DNA of 64,000 nt from DASXKD01 sp963707905 (GTDB taxonomy: Bacteria > Actinomycetota > Actinomycetes > Streptosporangiales > Streptosporangiaceae). Positions 7,854-16,698 of the stretch are shown here, one piece after another. The stretch covers positions 1-64,000 of the forward strand of contig CAVPSA010000056.1 in assembly GCA_963707905.1 (NCBI GenBank), given 5' to 3'. Under the pieces are notes generated by a model. The model was not told the DNA's origin and did not search any database. It saw nothing but the letters and a program-made list of their open reading frames with translations. A program made the translations under genes and the position numbers. Numbering within the stretch: the first letter of the stretch is position 1; each line of letters begins with the position of its first letter.

Positions 7854-8668
7854 CCGCTTGCTCCGCCGAGCGAGGCACCGGACGGCGTTTCCGGAGGGAA
7901 GTAGAAGATCTCGGGGACGAGCGGGATGCGCCCGCCGGGGAACAGCGCCCCGGTCTGCGTCCGGTAGGCGCGGACCAGCTCCGCCTTGGCCTCCAGGGAC
8001 CGCGGCCAGCGCGCCTCGACCAGGCCGTTGCGCTTGATGAACGCGCGGTCGGCCGCATGGTGCTGGTTGTGCGGAAAGTCGCTGTAGTAAGCGATGTCCG
8101 CGCCGCTGCGCTCGGCGGCGATACGGACCAGTACGTGATCCACGTGCTGGCCGACACCCAGCGGGGCAAGTACCAGGGCAGGCCCGGTGGCGGCCAGTCG
8201 CTGGACCAGGCTGGCCGCGGCGCGCAGTGTGCCCGAGTCGGCCGGGGCGATCCGCCCGGAGATGATGTTCAGCCGGTAGATCGGGTAGATGTGTGCGAAT
8301 TCCGGCATCAGGCGGGCCCACCACGACCTGGCCTGGGAACCCGGCTGACGGCGGAACGGCGCGTCCACCAGCCCGGCATGCACGCAGGTGATGCCCAGCG
8401 GCTGCAGGGCGGCGCGGTCCTCCTCCCGGCGCTGCCGGTAGAGCGCCGGGGCATCTTTCGCCCCGACCTGGTGCAGGTACCGGCGCGCGGACAGCGTGTA
8501 CGGCGGCGGGCCGGCCTCGGTGAACAGCGTCGCCACGGTCACCGGGATGGTCTGGCAGGCGTGGATCATCATCGCGCCGCAGGACAGCGCCGCGTCGTCG
8601 AGATGCGGGGAGAGCACGACCAGCGGCACCCCGCGGTCCAGGATCGCCTCCAGTGGGTTGGCGTTCAT
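7850..8668 (-). CDS. PIG-L/LmbE family deacetylase
   Basis: Zinc-dependent N-acetylglucosaminyl deacetylase-type enzyme, 272 residues. The metal-binding SPHLDDAALSCGA sits near residues 18-30 and the second histidine motif GVGQHVDHVLVR near 175. Relatives deacetylate GlcNAc-linked lipids or small molecules, including MshB and BshB. The ATG at 8668 is chosen because GGAGG lies seven bases before it. The start overlaps the stop of the upstream GT4 gene and its own stop overlaps the next start, both as ATGA, so it is translationally coupled in the glycan operon and probably trims the acetyl group of an amino-sugar intermediate (inference). Confidence 0.88.
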   Translation of the reverse strand: MNANPLEAILDRGVPLVVLSPHLDDAALSCGAMMIHACQTIPVTVATLFTEAGPPPYTLSARRYLHQVGAKDAPALYRQRREEDRAALQPLGITCVHAGLVDAPFRRQPGSQARSWWARLMPEFAHIYPIYRLNIISGRIAPADSGTLRAAASLVQRLAATGPALVLAPLGVGQHVDHVLVRIAAERSGADIAYYSDFPHNQHHAADRAFIKRNGLVEARWPRSLEAKAELVRAYRTQTGALFPGGRIPLVPEIFYFPPETPSGASLGGASG

Positions 8669-9918
8669 GTTCTGTCCTCCCGCACCAGGCCAGCAGGCGC
8701 GATGGGGCCGGGCCGCTTGCGAATCCGGCGCCATCGGCGCCCGCGGGGGCTTCCGGGCCGTGGGGCCTGAGGGCTTCCGGGCCATGGGGTCTGGGGGCTT
8801 GCGCCCAGGGAGGTGGGGTGCTCCCCCGAGCCAGCACTGCCCGGCGGGCCGAGAAGCTGCCGCGAGAGGGTGCGATAGCGCTCCGCCATGACGTCCCGCC
8901 CGAACTCCCGGGCAGCGGCCCGCGCAGCGCGGCCGAGGCGCGCCCGCCGCGCCGGATCGGCGGCCAGTTCGCCGAGCGCGGCGGCCAGGGCGCTGATGTC
9001 GAACGGCGGGACGGGCACATCCCCGCTCATCCAGTCCAGCGTGGGCAGGTCGAAGTGGACCACGGGCTTGCCGTAGGCCATGCCCTCAAGCGCGACGATG
9101 CCGAACGCCTCAGCGCGTGACGGCATCGCCACCACGGCGCTGCGGCGCAAGAGGGCGTCCTTGCGGTCGCCGGTGACCAGGCCCACCCAGCGGATCCCTG
9201 GGCCGGCCGTGGCGAGCAGCGCGGCGAACCGCTTCTCCTCCCGCCTCGGGCCCGCACCGGCGATCACCAGGGGCATTTTCAGTCCGCTGCTCGCGTAGGC
9301 GGCAAGCAGCAGGTCCAGACCCTTTTCCCAGACCTGGACGCGGCCCAGGTACAGGATGTGCTCACCCTGGCCGAACTGCCGCTCGTCCAGTTCCGGGAGG
9401 TCCACGCTGTTGGGGATGACCCGCACGGTGGCGGCCGGGCTGGCCCGGTGGACCGTCTGCCCGTCGGCGGGGTTGAGCACCACCACGTCGCGGTAGCAGC
9501 GCAGGCCGAGCCGCTCGATCAGGAAGAACGGGACCCGGTACCGGTGCGACATCTCCAGGCCGGACAGGTTTTGTGCGAAACCTACAACTGGTGCCCGCGA
9601 GAAAAGCGGGACGAAGCTCGTGGAGAACGGCGGGGTGAAGCTCTCGATCCACAGGTCGTGCGGGATCCGCCGGGCCGCGAACGGCAGCAGCGCGTGGAAA
9701 AGCAGCTGCCCGGCCCGCGGACCGGCCCAGGCGACCGGCAGGTACCGGTAGCGCACCCCGTCGCGCACCGCGATCCCGCTGCGGCGGCCCGCGGTCACCA
9801 CCATGACCTCGGACTCCTCTCCCAGCCAGCCGGCCATCAGCGCCACCACGGCGCCGCCGCCGCCGGCGTAGTGCCGGCTGTCCGGGTTGTCGAAGCTCGA
9901 GATCACCACGCGGGTCAT
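8665..9918 (-). CDS. GT4 family glycosyltransferase
   Basis: Retaining glycosyltransferase with a GT-B fold, 417 residues. The N-terminal acceptor domain contains the flexible glycine loop HYAGGGGAVVALMAGWL. The donor domain shows LYLGRVQVWEKGLDLLLAAY, PLVIAGAGP and the EX7E motif EAFGIVALEG, followed by KPVVHFDLP. The last 60 residues are a Pro/Gly/Ser-rich, basic tail encoded by imperfect short repeats (GSPQAPRPGSP) and are unlikely to be catalytic. It is coupled by ATGA overlaps to the genes on both sides of the glycan operon. Confidence 0.9.
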   Translation of the reverse strand: MTRVVISSFDNPDSRHYAGGGGAVVALMAGWLGEESEVMVVTAGRRSGIAVRDGVRYRYLPVAWAGPRAGQLLFHALLPFAARRIPHDLWIESFTPPFSTSFVPLFSRAPVVGFAQNLSGLEMSHRYRVPFFLIERLGLRCYRDVVVLNPADGQTVHRASPAATVRVIPNSVDLPELDERQFGQGEHILYLGRVQVWEKGLDLLLAAYASSGLKMPLVIAGAGPRREEKRFAALLATAGPGIRWVGLVTGDRKDALLRRSAVVAMPSRAEAFGIVALEGMAYGKPVVHFDLPTLDWMSGDVPVPPFDISALAAALGELAADPARRARLGRAARAAAREFGRDVMAERYRTLSRQLLGPPGSAGSGEHPTSLGASPQTPWPGSPQAPRPGSPRGRRWRRIRKRPGPIAPAGLVREDRT

Positions 9919-12245
9919 CGGGTCAGCATCCGGCGTCGTTGCTTGGCCGCCACAAGGGCCACCCGCAGCGCCGCCGCCCGGGAGGCGGCGAGATGCTGGC
10001 CGCGCAGGTGCATGTGGTAGGCGTGCTCCGCGCCCGCCCGCAGGGACAGCGGCAGCGGAAGCTGGACCGGCAGCCCGAGCGGTGCCCCGCCGTCGAGCCG
10101 GTCGATGGCCGAGCGCGCGGCCGCGACCGCCGCGTCATAACCGGTCCGCCAGCCTTCCCTGGTGGCTTGCACGCGCCCGGCCTCGATGAGATCCGGGCGC
10201 AGCAGATCCCGCACGGCGAACAACTCGGACAGGTCCAGGGCCAGGTTCTGGAACATGGCGTGTGCCAGCCAGATCCGCAGCTCGTCGACCGGTGCCGGGC
10301 TCAGGCAGCCGTGACCGTTCCCGCTGGCCCGGTCGAGCAACTCCTCGGTCGGCACCACAGGGACGCCGAACCAGGACACGCCCGTGTGCAGGTGCAGCGC
10401 CGGCCCGACCGGCGGGAACAGCAGCGCCTTGGTGGTGCGCTCCAGCCAGTAGGTGGAGCTGTGCACGTACCAGCCGGCCAGCGCGGTGAACGTGCCATCC
10501 CAGTGCCGTTCCTCGACCACCAGGTCGAAGTCGTTGCGGACGCAGTCGTCGGGCAGGTCCCCCTTGAACAGCACGGCGGGGATGTCCGCTTCGCCGAGGC
10601 GGCCTGTCACCTGTGCCAGGTTGCGGGCAAACAGCCCGCGGGCGGTCCGGACCTCCGCCATGACGTGCGAAAGCTGCTCAGGGTAGGCGCGGGCGAGCCG
10701 CCCTTCGACGTGGTTGCGCCGGGCCAGCGCGAGTGCCTCCCGCAGCTGTGACTTGGTGGCGGCAGGGGCGGTGCCGCGCCACACGGCGTCGGTGAGCAGC
10801 GACGCCTCTGATTTCTCCTTGACCTTCATGGTTTCCCTCCTGCGGCCAGGCGCCACCGTGGCCGGTCCTGTCTGTTCCGGCAGCCCGGAGTGGCGCAGGA
10901 AGCGCACGCCTGCGAGCAGTCCCACGGCGACGGCGGCCAGCAGCCACGGCACCGGGAAGCGGTGCAGCGCGACCAGTACCACGACCGTGACCACCGGCCC
11001 GGTCACCGGGAACCTGGCCAGCAGCCCCTGGCCGAGCCGCCGGTGGAACCGGTAGCTCAGCAGCCCGAGGGCTGCGGTGGTTCCCACTACCGAGCCGACG
11101 GCCAGCCCGGTGATCCCGCCGGCCGCCCATCCGGCCAGCAGTGCCGCTACGTAGCCCGCCAGCCCGGCGAGCAGCCACCACGCGCAGCTGTAGTCGGATA
11201 CCGCCTGGAAGAACGTGGCCAGCATGTTGATGCCGCCCGCCGCCAGGCCGGCCACCGCGGTGAACTTGAGCAGCGTCGCCATCGCGCCGTACTGCGCGGG
11301 GAACACCGCCGCCAGCACCGGCGCGGGCGTGGTCGCCAGGATCGTGGCGAGCGGCAGCGCCACCACCGCGTACATGCGCAACGCGCGGGCGGGGAGCGTC
11401 CCGCCCCCCGCGCTGCGGGCCAGCACCGGGAAGAACGCCGTCGAGACCGCACCGGCCACGAACAGCGGCGCCCGCGACAGCGCGGCGCTGACCTGGTAGC
11501 TCGCCGCGAGCGCCCGGCTTTCCGGCAGCGCGGCGACGAACACGACGTCGATCGCGGCGAACAGCGAGACCAGCCCCTGCACGGCGGCGATGCCCAGGGC
11601 GCGGCGCCACAGGTCCCGGCTGGCCAGCGCGGCAAGCCACGGCCGGGTGGCGCCGCGCGGCACCCGGGGCCACCAGACCAGCAGCAGCAGCCCGCCGATG
11701 CCGAACCCCGCCAGCGCCCCGGCGTCACCCAGCCCGGCCACGGTAACCAGCAGCAGGCCGGCCGCGTTCTTCAGCACGTTCTCCCCGACGTACAGGGCGG
11801 ACAGCGCGCGCATCCGCTCATGCCCCTGGTACCAGCCGGTGGTAGTGGTGCCGAGAAAGATGATGAACGCACTGACGGACAGCGCCAGCGCGGCCGGAGT
11901 GCTGGCAAACTGCACCGCGATTACCCAGACGACCGCGCCCGCGACGAGCCCGCTGCCGGTGCTGGCGAGCATGGTGAACCGGGTCGCGGCGAACCGCTCC
12001 GCGTCGGAACGAGCCCGCGCCAGCGCCTGGGCCAGCACCCAGGGCACGGACACGGTCGCGACCGTGGTAGCCCACAGCAGCAGCCCCTGGCCGGCCGCGA
12101 ACGTCGAGTACTCGGCCACGTTCAGCAGGTGGGTGAGCACCAGCGCGTACAGGTAGTTGAGGAGGCCGACGACCAGGAACGCTGCGGTGACCCAGCGTGC
12201 GCCGCGCATCGCGGCCGATTCGTCCCTGTGGTCGACCAGGGTCAC
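9915..12245 (-). CDS. Wzx-like flippase fused in frame to a nucleotidyltransferase-like domain
   Basis: The first 472 residues form a multi-helix MATE/Wzx-type polysaccharide exporter (about 12-14 hydrophobic segments, starting RWVTAAFLVVGLLNYLYAL) that would flip lipid-linked glycan across the membrane. From residue 473 (MKVKEKSEASLL, ATG at 10829) a soluble 304-residue domain of the kind annotated as nucleotidyltransferase family protein follows (AVLFKGDLPDDCVRNDFDLVVEERHW is the presumed active region). A strong GGAGG lies seven bases before the internal ATG, and a TGA overlaps that ATG in the neighbouring frame, as at the operon's ATGA junctions. So this may be two genes fused by a one-base shift. 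The start is GTG, overlapping the upstream stop (GTGA). Confidence 0.78.
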   Translation of the reverse strand: MTLVDHRDESAAMRGARWVTAAFLVVGLLNYLYALVLTHLLNVAEYSTFAAGQGLLLWATTVATVSVPWVLAQALARARSDAERFAATRFTMLASTGSGLVAGAVVWVIAVQFASTPAALALSVSAFIIFLGTTTTGWYQGHERMRALSALYVGENVLKNAAGLLLVTVAGLGDAGALAGFGIGGLLLLVWWPRVPRGATRPWLAALASRDLWRRALGIAAVQGLVSLFAAIDVVFVAALPESRALAASYQVSAALSRAPLFVAGAVSTAFFPVLARSAGGGTLPARALRMYAVVALPLATILATTPAPVLAAVFPAQYGAMATLLKFTAVAGLAAGGINMLATFFQAVSDYSCAWWLLAGLAGYVAALLAGWAAGGITGLAVGSVVGTTAALGLLSYRFHRRLGQGLLARFPVTGPVVTVVVLVALHRFPVPWLLAAVAVGLLAGVRFLRHSGLPEQTGPATVAPGRRRETMKVKEKSEASLLTDAVWRGTAPAATKSQLREALALARRNHVEGRLARAYPEQLSHVMAEVRTARGLFARNLAQVTGRLGEADIPAVLFKGDLPDDCVRNDFDLVVEERHWDGTFTALAGWYVHSSTYWLERTTKALLFPPVGPALHLHTGVSWFGVPVVPTEELLDRASGNGHGCLSPAPVDELRIWLAHAMFQNLALDLSELFAVRDLLRPDLIEAGRVQATREGWRTGYDAAVAAARSAIDRLDGGAPLGLPVQLPLPLSLRAGAEHAYHMHLRGQHLAASRAAALRVALVAAKQRRRMLTR

Positions 12246-13654
12246 TCCAGGCCGCCCTCACCGCTGGCGCACAGCACCTGGACGGTAGAGGCCAGGTACA
12301 GCTTGGCCGGGGGCACCGGCACCCGTTCCAGCGCCCGGGCGGCGGTCATCTCGTCGCAACCGGTGAACAGCACCCTGATGCCGTCCTCGTCACGCCGCAG
12401 CACGTCGGTGACCCGGAGCCCCCGCCGCACCGGCTCTTCCACCGCATCGGCGTCCTCGGGCGGCCACCACGCGACAGTGGACAGGTCGCTGGACTGGCGC
12501 CGGGAGCCGGTGCGCAACCGGGCCCGGCCGATTTCCGATACCAGCACCCCGGCCATCCGCTCAGCGGTCGCGTCCCAGGTGAACCTGCTGGCCCAATGCC
12601 TGGCCGCCGCCGCTATCGCCTCGCGCCGGGCCGGGTCTGACAGCTCAGCGAGCGCGCTGGCCAGCGGTATCGCCAGGTCGCGGTCGGCCGGGAAGAGCCA
12701 TCCGGTGAGTCCGTCCCGCACCGAGTCACGCAGGCCGGGGACGTCGTAGGCGACCGCGGGTGTGCCCAGCGAGTTGGCTTCCATGATGGTGAGTCCCCAG
12801 CCTTCGGCCAGTGACGGCGCCACGGTCAGCCAGGCCCTGCTGAGCAGGTCGGCCTTGACCTGCTCCGGCACCCTGCCCGGCAGGCTCACGCGCTGCTCCA
12901 GGCCGAGCCGCCTGGACTCGGCCTGGAGTTCCGCGCGGGCGGGACCGTCGCCCGCGATGTACACGTGCAGGTCCGGCCAGCGGCGCAGCAGCGACGGCAG
13001 CGCCTCGACAAGCAGGTGCAGCCGCTTGTGCGGGACCAGCCTGGTGACCACGGCGATCTCCGGGGTTTCCGAGCGCTTCACGGTGCTCGGTGGCATGGCC
13101 CGGACCCCGTTCGGCACGATGTGGATCGGCGCGGTGATGCCAAGCTGGCGGCGCATCTCGGCCCGCGTGGACGGAGAGACCGCCACGAACGGCGTGTGCT
13201 GGTACACCCTGGCGGTGGCTCTGCCTTCCAGCAGACGGCCCACATGGTTCATCGGCCAGCGGAAGTACATGTCGAACTGGCTCTGGTGCACGTGATGCAC
13301 CACGCAGACCACCACGGTGCCTGCCGGGGCGAACAGCGGGGCGAAGAACGGGATGCCGTTCTGGAAATCCACGACCGCGTCGTAGTAACGCCCGTGCTTG
13401 CGCAGGTACCTGGCGGCCGCCGGGTACACGCCGAACTTGCCGCCCTCCCGGGCCACCAGGTATTCGCGTGCCCAGTCGAACGGGGCCGCGCCGGGGTACT
13501 TCCCGGTGAACAGCGTGACCTCTGCGCCGGCGGCCGCCAGCCGCCCGGCGATCTCCTCGGTGTACGCCTCCGCGCCCCCCGCCTCGGGGTTGGCCTGGTC
13601 ACGCCAGTTCAGGAAGAGCAGCCGTTGCCCGGCGATCTGCTCAAGCCCGCGCAT
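12242..13654 (-). CDS. GT4 family glycosyltransferase
   Basis: A 470-residue GT-B glycosyltransferase. The N-terminal LFLNWRDQANPEAGGAEAY is the glycine-rich acceptor loop. VVTRLVPHKRLHLLVEAL and LHVYIAGDGP mark the donor domain, and EGWGLTIMEA is the EX7E catalytic motif, followed by GTPAVAYDVPGLRDSV. A roughly 80-residue C-terminal extension (RQSSDLSTVAWWPPEDAD onward) has no recognised domain. The ATG at 13654 follows AAGGAG by nine bases. Its first 46 bases overlap the end of the GT2 gene, and its stop overlaps the flippase start, so the whole operon is translationally coupled. Confidence 0.9.
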   Translation of the reverse strand: MRGLEQIAGQRLLFLNWRDQANPEAGGAEAYTEEIAGRLAAAGAEVTLFTGKYPGAAPFDWAREYLVAREGGKFGVYPAAARYLRKHGRYYDAVVDFQNGIPFFAPLFAPAGTVVVCVVHHVHQSQFDMYFRWPMNHVGRLLEGRATARVYQHTPFVAVSPSTRAEMRRQLGITAPIHIVPNGVRAMPPSTVKRSETPEIAVVTRLVPHKRLHLLVEALPSLLRRWPDLHVYIAGDGPARAELQAESRRLGLEQRVSLPGRVPEQVKADLLSRAWLTVAPSLAEGWGLTIMEANSLGTPAVAYDVPGLRDSVRDGLTGWLFPADRDLAIPLASALAELSDPARREAIAAAARHWASRFTWDATAERMAGVLVSEIGRARLRTGSRRQSSDLSTVAWWPPEDADAVEEPVRRGLRVTDVLRRDEDGIRVLFTGCDEMTAARALERVPVPPAKLYLASTVQVLCASGEGGLE

Positions 13655-14463
13655 AAGGATGTGCTCCTTCGGGCGAGCCGGAACACATCCGCGGCGGCCT
13701 TGATGCCGTCGCGCAGGCCGTTCAGCGTCGAGCCTTCCTGATCCGACCACACGACCGGGATCTCCACGATGTTCACGTCCAGGGCCAGGACCGCCCGGAG
13801 CAGTTCGACGTCGAAGGCGAATCCAGTCACCCGCAGGTCGCGGATGGCCGTGCGGGCTGTCTCCAAGGTGAAGAACTTGCAGCCGCACTGGCTGTCCTCG
13901 ATACCGGGCAGGATTCGCTGTGCCAGGAACCGGAACACCGCGCCGCCGAGGATCCTGCTGCCGGGCTGCGGTTCGGCCAGGGTGGCACCGCCGATGTGCC
14001 GGGAGCCGATGACCGCGTCGTAGCCGCCTTCGAGCAGCGGGACGATGAAGTCGAGGGTCTCGATCGGGGTGGCCAGGTCGGCGTCCATGTAGCCGACGTA
14101 CCTGGCGCGGGAGGTCAGCACGCCGCGTCGCACCGCGGCACCCTTGCCGCGCTCGGCGCAGCCGATCAGGTGGATCGGCACGCGTCCGGCGCCCAGGCGT
14201 TTGACCAGGTTGACCGTCCGGTCCGCGCTGCCGTTGTCGATCACCGCGAGGGCCGAGGAGTACGGCTGGTGCTCCAGGTACCGGATCATCCGGAGCAGCG
14301 CGTGCGGCAGCCGGCGGGCCTCGTTCTTGGCCGGGATGAGGATCTCGACGTCGCACGGCGGCCGCATCAGGACGGCAGGTATGCCCGGCTCGGTTTCCGG
14401 TGTTCCGGCCGGGCCCGGTGGCGCCCCGTGGGGCTGGGTATCCCTGGCGGTAACGGTTCCCAT
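13609..14463 (-). CDS. GT2 family (dolichyl-phosphate mannosyltransferase-like) glycosyltransferase
   Basis: A 284-residue GT-A glycosyltransferase of the polyprenyl-phosphate sugar synthase type. EILIPAKNEARRLPHAL begins the nucleotide-sugar domain, MDADLATPIETLDFI carries the DXD metal motif, and GSRHIGG with EDSQCGCKFFTLE is typical of the acceptor side. No membrane tail is present. It would make the polyprenyl-phosphate sugar donor used by the membrane glycosyltransferase at the end of the operon (inference). The ATG at 14463 is supported by GGAGG five bases upstream and is the first gene of the operon. Confidence 0.88.
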   Translation of the reverse strand: MGTVTARDTQPHGAPPGPAGTPETEPGIPAVLMRPPCDVEILIPAKNEARRLPHALLRMIRYLEHQPYSSALAVIDNGSADRTVNLVKRLGAGRVPIHLIGCAERGKGAAVRRGVLTSRARYVGYMDADLATPIETLDFIVPLLEGGYDAVIGSRHIGGATLAEPQPGSRILGGAVFRFLAQRILPGIEDSQCGCKFFTLETARTAIRDLRVTGFAFDVELLRAVLALDVNIVEIPVVWSDQEGSTLNGLRDGIKAAADVFRLARRSTSLCAGLSRSPGNGCSS

Positions 14464-14503
14464 GCACGCCTCCCCCGTAGTCTCAGCGGCCAGGGGTGGG
14501 CAT

Positions 14504-14525
14504 ATATGGGATCTTCGCCCCATAT
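14504..14525. promoter_or_regulatory. inverted repeat in the divergent GT2/CDF promoter region
   Basis: ATATGGG at 14504-14510 is perfectly complementary to CCCATAT at 14519-14525. It sits in an unusually AT-rich 155-base space between the divergent glycan operon and the CDF transporter gene, about 41 bases upstream of the operon's first ATG. A repressor site overlapping the operon promoter is plausible; the protein that binds it is unknown. Confidence 0.4.
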
Positions 14526-14618
14526 CCTGCTACCCTCTGTAACTGCTGATATACCGATAGTGCTCACCTGGCGAGCGTTTACACAAGGTGGTAGGCACGC
14601 GCTACATATCCTGGTGCC

Positions 14619-15545
14619 ATGCACAAGATCACCGGCGCGCGTGATCCGGCCGCCACGTTCCCGCTGCACGGGAGGCGCGACGACGCGCAGGACCGGCGGG
14701 CCGCGAACCGCGCCGTGGCCGTCAGCGCGATCGGCCTGACCGTGACCGGGATCGCGGAACTACTGCTGGCGGTGTTCACCGGGTCGGTGGGGCTGCTCGC
14801 CGACGCGATACACAACCTGTCCGACGTCTCCACCAGCGCGCTGGTATTCCTCGGGTTCCGGCTGTCCCGGCGGGCGCCCACCGAGCGTTACCCCTACGGC
14901 CTGGAGCGGGCCGAAGACCTGGCCGGTGCCGGGATCGCCGTGGTCATCTGGGCCAGTGCCGCCTTCGCGGGCTACGAGAGCGTGCACAAGCTCCTCAGCC
15001 ACGGCCACACCACGCACGTCGCGGCGGGCATGGCCGGCGCCGTCCTAGGCATCGTCGGTAACCAGGTGGTGGCCAGGTACAAGCTGGTCATCGGCCGCCG
15101 GATCCACTCGGCCACACTGGTGGCGGACGCCAGGCATTCCTGGCTCGACGCGCTGTCCTCGGCCGGGGCGCTTGCCGGGCTGATCGCGGTCGCGCTCGGC
15201 CAGCCCTGGGGCGACCCTGTCGCCGGGCTCGCCGTCACCGTTTTCATCTGCCACGTGGGCGTCGAGGTCACCGGCGATGTGCTCCACCGGCTTGCGGACG
15301 GCGTGGATCCCGGCGACATCGCCGCGGCTGAGGCCGCCGCGGGTTCGGTGCCCGGCGTGATCCACGCGCACGCCCGGGCACGCTGGACCGGGCGGACGCT
15401 GCGCGTGGAGATCGAGGGCTGGGTCGACCCGGACCTGACCACGCGCGATGCCGACGCGCTGGGCGCCCGGGTTGCCACCGCGGTATCCGCAGGCCTGCCC
15501 CGCGCGGGCAGTCTCACCTGGGTGGCCCGGGCCGCGCCGGAGTGA
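14619..15545 (+). CDS. cation diffusion facilitator (CDF) family transporter
   Basis: Proton-coupled divalent metal (probably zinc, possibly Fe, Co or Mn) exporter of the inner membrane, 308 residues, with six predicted membrane helices and a cytosolic C-terminal domain. The paired metal sites are visible as LLADAIHNLSDVSTS in helix II and ADARHSWLDALSSAG in helix V (HXXXD motifs). The C-terminal domain includes GVIHAHARARWTGRTLRVEIEG. It is transcribed divergently from the glycan operon; no clear ribosome site precedes the ATG. Confidence 0.9.
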   Translation: MHKITGARDPAATFPLHGRRDDAQDRRAANRAVAVSAIGLTVTGIAELLLAVFTGSVGLLADAIHNLSDVSTSALVFLGFRLSRRAPTERYPYGLERAEDLAGAGIAVVIWASAAFAGYESVHKLLSHGHTTHVAAGMAGAVLGIVGNQVVARYKLVIGRRIHSATLVADARHSWLDALSSAGALAGLIAVALGQPWGDPVAGLAVTVFICHVGVEVTGDVLHRLADGVDPGDIAAAEAAAGSVPGVIHAHARARWTGRTLRVEIEGWVDPDLTTRDADALGARVATAVSAGLPRAGSLTWVARAAPE

Positions 15546-15603
15546 GCCGACCGCGGATGCGCCGGACACGGGTTCCGCAGGGCCCTTGGTCGCTCGCTGG
15601 CCG

Positions 15604-16665
15604 CTACGGGCCTGCCCAGCGCAGCGTGAACCGGTCCAGCATGTAGCCGAACGCGTTGACCGTGGGCTGGATGAAGTTGTCCCTGACGGTCAGCAGGGCC
15701 TGGTTCTCTGCGGTCCGCACCAGCGGACCGGTGACCTGTGCGAGATGGGTGGCCTTGTAGAAGGCGATGTACTGGGCCTGCGAGTAGAGCACGGCTTGGG
15801 CGAACTGCGGGCGCAGGACCAGGCCGCAGCCCAGGCCCGGATAGGTCCAGCTGTGCTGGGTGTCGATCGGCCGCGAAGGAATGTTGTCGATCGTCACGTC
15901 GTGCACTGACTGCGGGAGCTGAGGCCTGGGCAGCACCATGCTGACCGCCACATGGCCTGGCTTGCCCTGCGCCGGACGGCTGAGCACCTGGAGTTGGTAG
16001 TGACCGGCCGAGGCCTTCCACCACGAGGGACCGGGGTTGAGGTCCACGGTGGCCGCCGCATGCCCGACAGCGTAGAACGTGCTCGCATACCAGCACGGCC
16101 ACGGTCCGATGTCTTTGGACACCTTGTGGGTGAAGTAGAAGTTGAAGCTGGCCTGGCCAAGGGCTGGCTTGGAGATCCCCTCGATCTTCTGCAGGACCCA
16201 GGGCCCCAGATCAGTGTTGGTCGTGGTGCCCGCGGTGATCGTCTGCCACGGCCACGCGAACTTGACGCTCGGCAGGTGAACGTTGAGCCCAACAAGGTGC
16301 AGGGCCGCCGACAGCGCCATCAGCACCACCGAGGCGATCGCGCGGCGGAAGATCAGGCCGATCACCAGCGCCATCGCCGACCACGTGACCAGCCGTGGGA
16401 TCCGGCGGCGCCGCGGTCGCGGATTCCCCCAGGGCCCACCCGGGCCAGGTGCCCCGCCCGCATTTCCCGGCTGAGGCGGCCAGGATGGCAGCGGGGCGGT
16501 GCGGCCCTGCCACTCGGCACCCTGGCCCGGCCGGAACTGGTCGGTGTCCACGGCTGCGGCCGATGTCCCTGCACCCGCATACCCGGCACCTTGCCAGGCG
16601 GGCTCCTGCCGCCCAGCCCTGCCGGTCGTGAGCATGCCGAGCAGCAACACCAGCAAGCGAACCAT
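15604..16665 (-). CDS. membrane protein of the wall-hydrolase operon, unknown function
   Basis: A 353-residue protein not assigned to a family. It starts with a short hydrophobic stretch MVRLLVLLLGMLTTG (signal-like), then a Pro/Gly/Gln-rich linker (about 30-85) and a basic PRPRRRRIPR. A long hydrophobic region (about 90-128, one or two helices) follows, and then about 220 residues predicted extracytoplasmic, containing two isolated cysteines (WPCWYASTF, GLGCGLVLRP). GAGAGG eight bases before the ATG supports the start. It follows the large glucosaminidase gene by 33 bases and is the last gene of the four-gene operon, so it probably acts with those wall enzymes at the membrane. Confidence 0.7.
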   Translation of the reverse strand: MVRLLVLLLGMLTTGRAGRQEPAWQGAGYAGAGTSAAAVDTDQFRPGQGAEWQGRTAPLPSWPPQPGNAGGAPGPGGPWGNPRPRRRRIPRLVTWSAMALVIGLIFRRAIASVVLMALSAALHLVGLNVHLPSVKFAWPWQTITAGTTTNTDLGPWVLQKIEGISKPALGQASFNFYFTHKVSKDIGPWPCWYASTFYAVGHAAATVDLNPGPSWWKASAGHYQLQVLSRPAQGKPGHVAVSMVLPRPQLPQSVHDVTIDNIPSRPIDTQHSWTYPGLGCGLVLRPQFAQAVLYSQAQYIAFYKATHLAQVTGPLVRTAENQALLTVRDNFIQPTVNAFGYMLDRFTLRWAGP

Positions 16666-16698
16666 GTGATCAACCTCTCCCTCTGAGCAGCCGGGCGG

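Noticed and set aside
10890..12749. A 619-residue plus-strand frame
   Set aside because: Antisense to the flippase and GT4 genes; Arg/Gln/His-rich and without domains.
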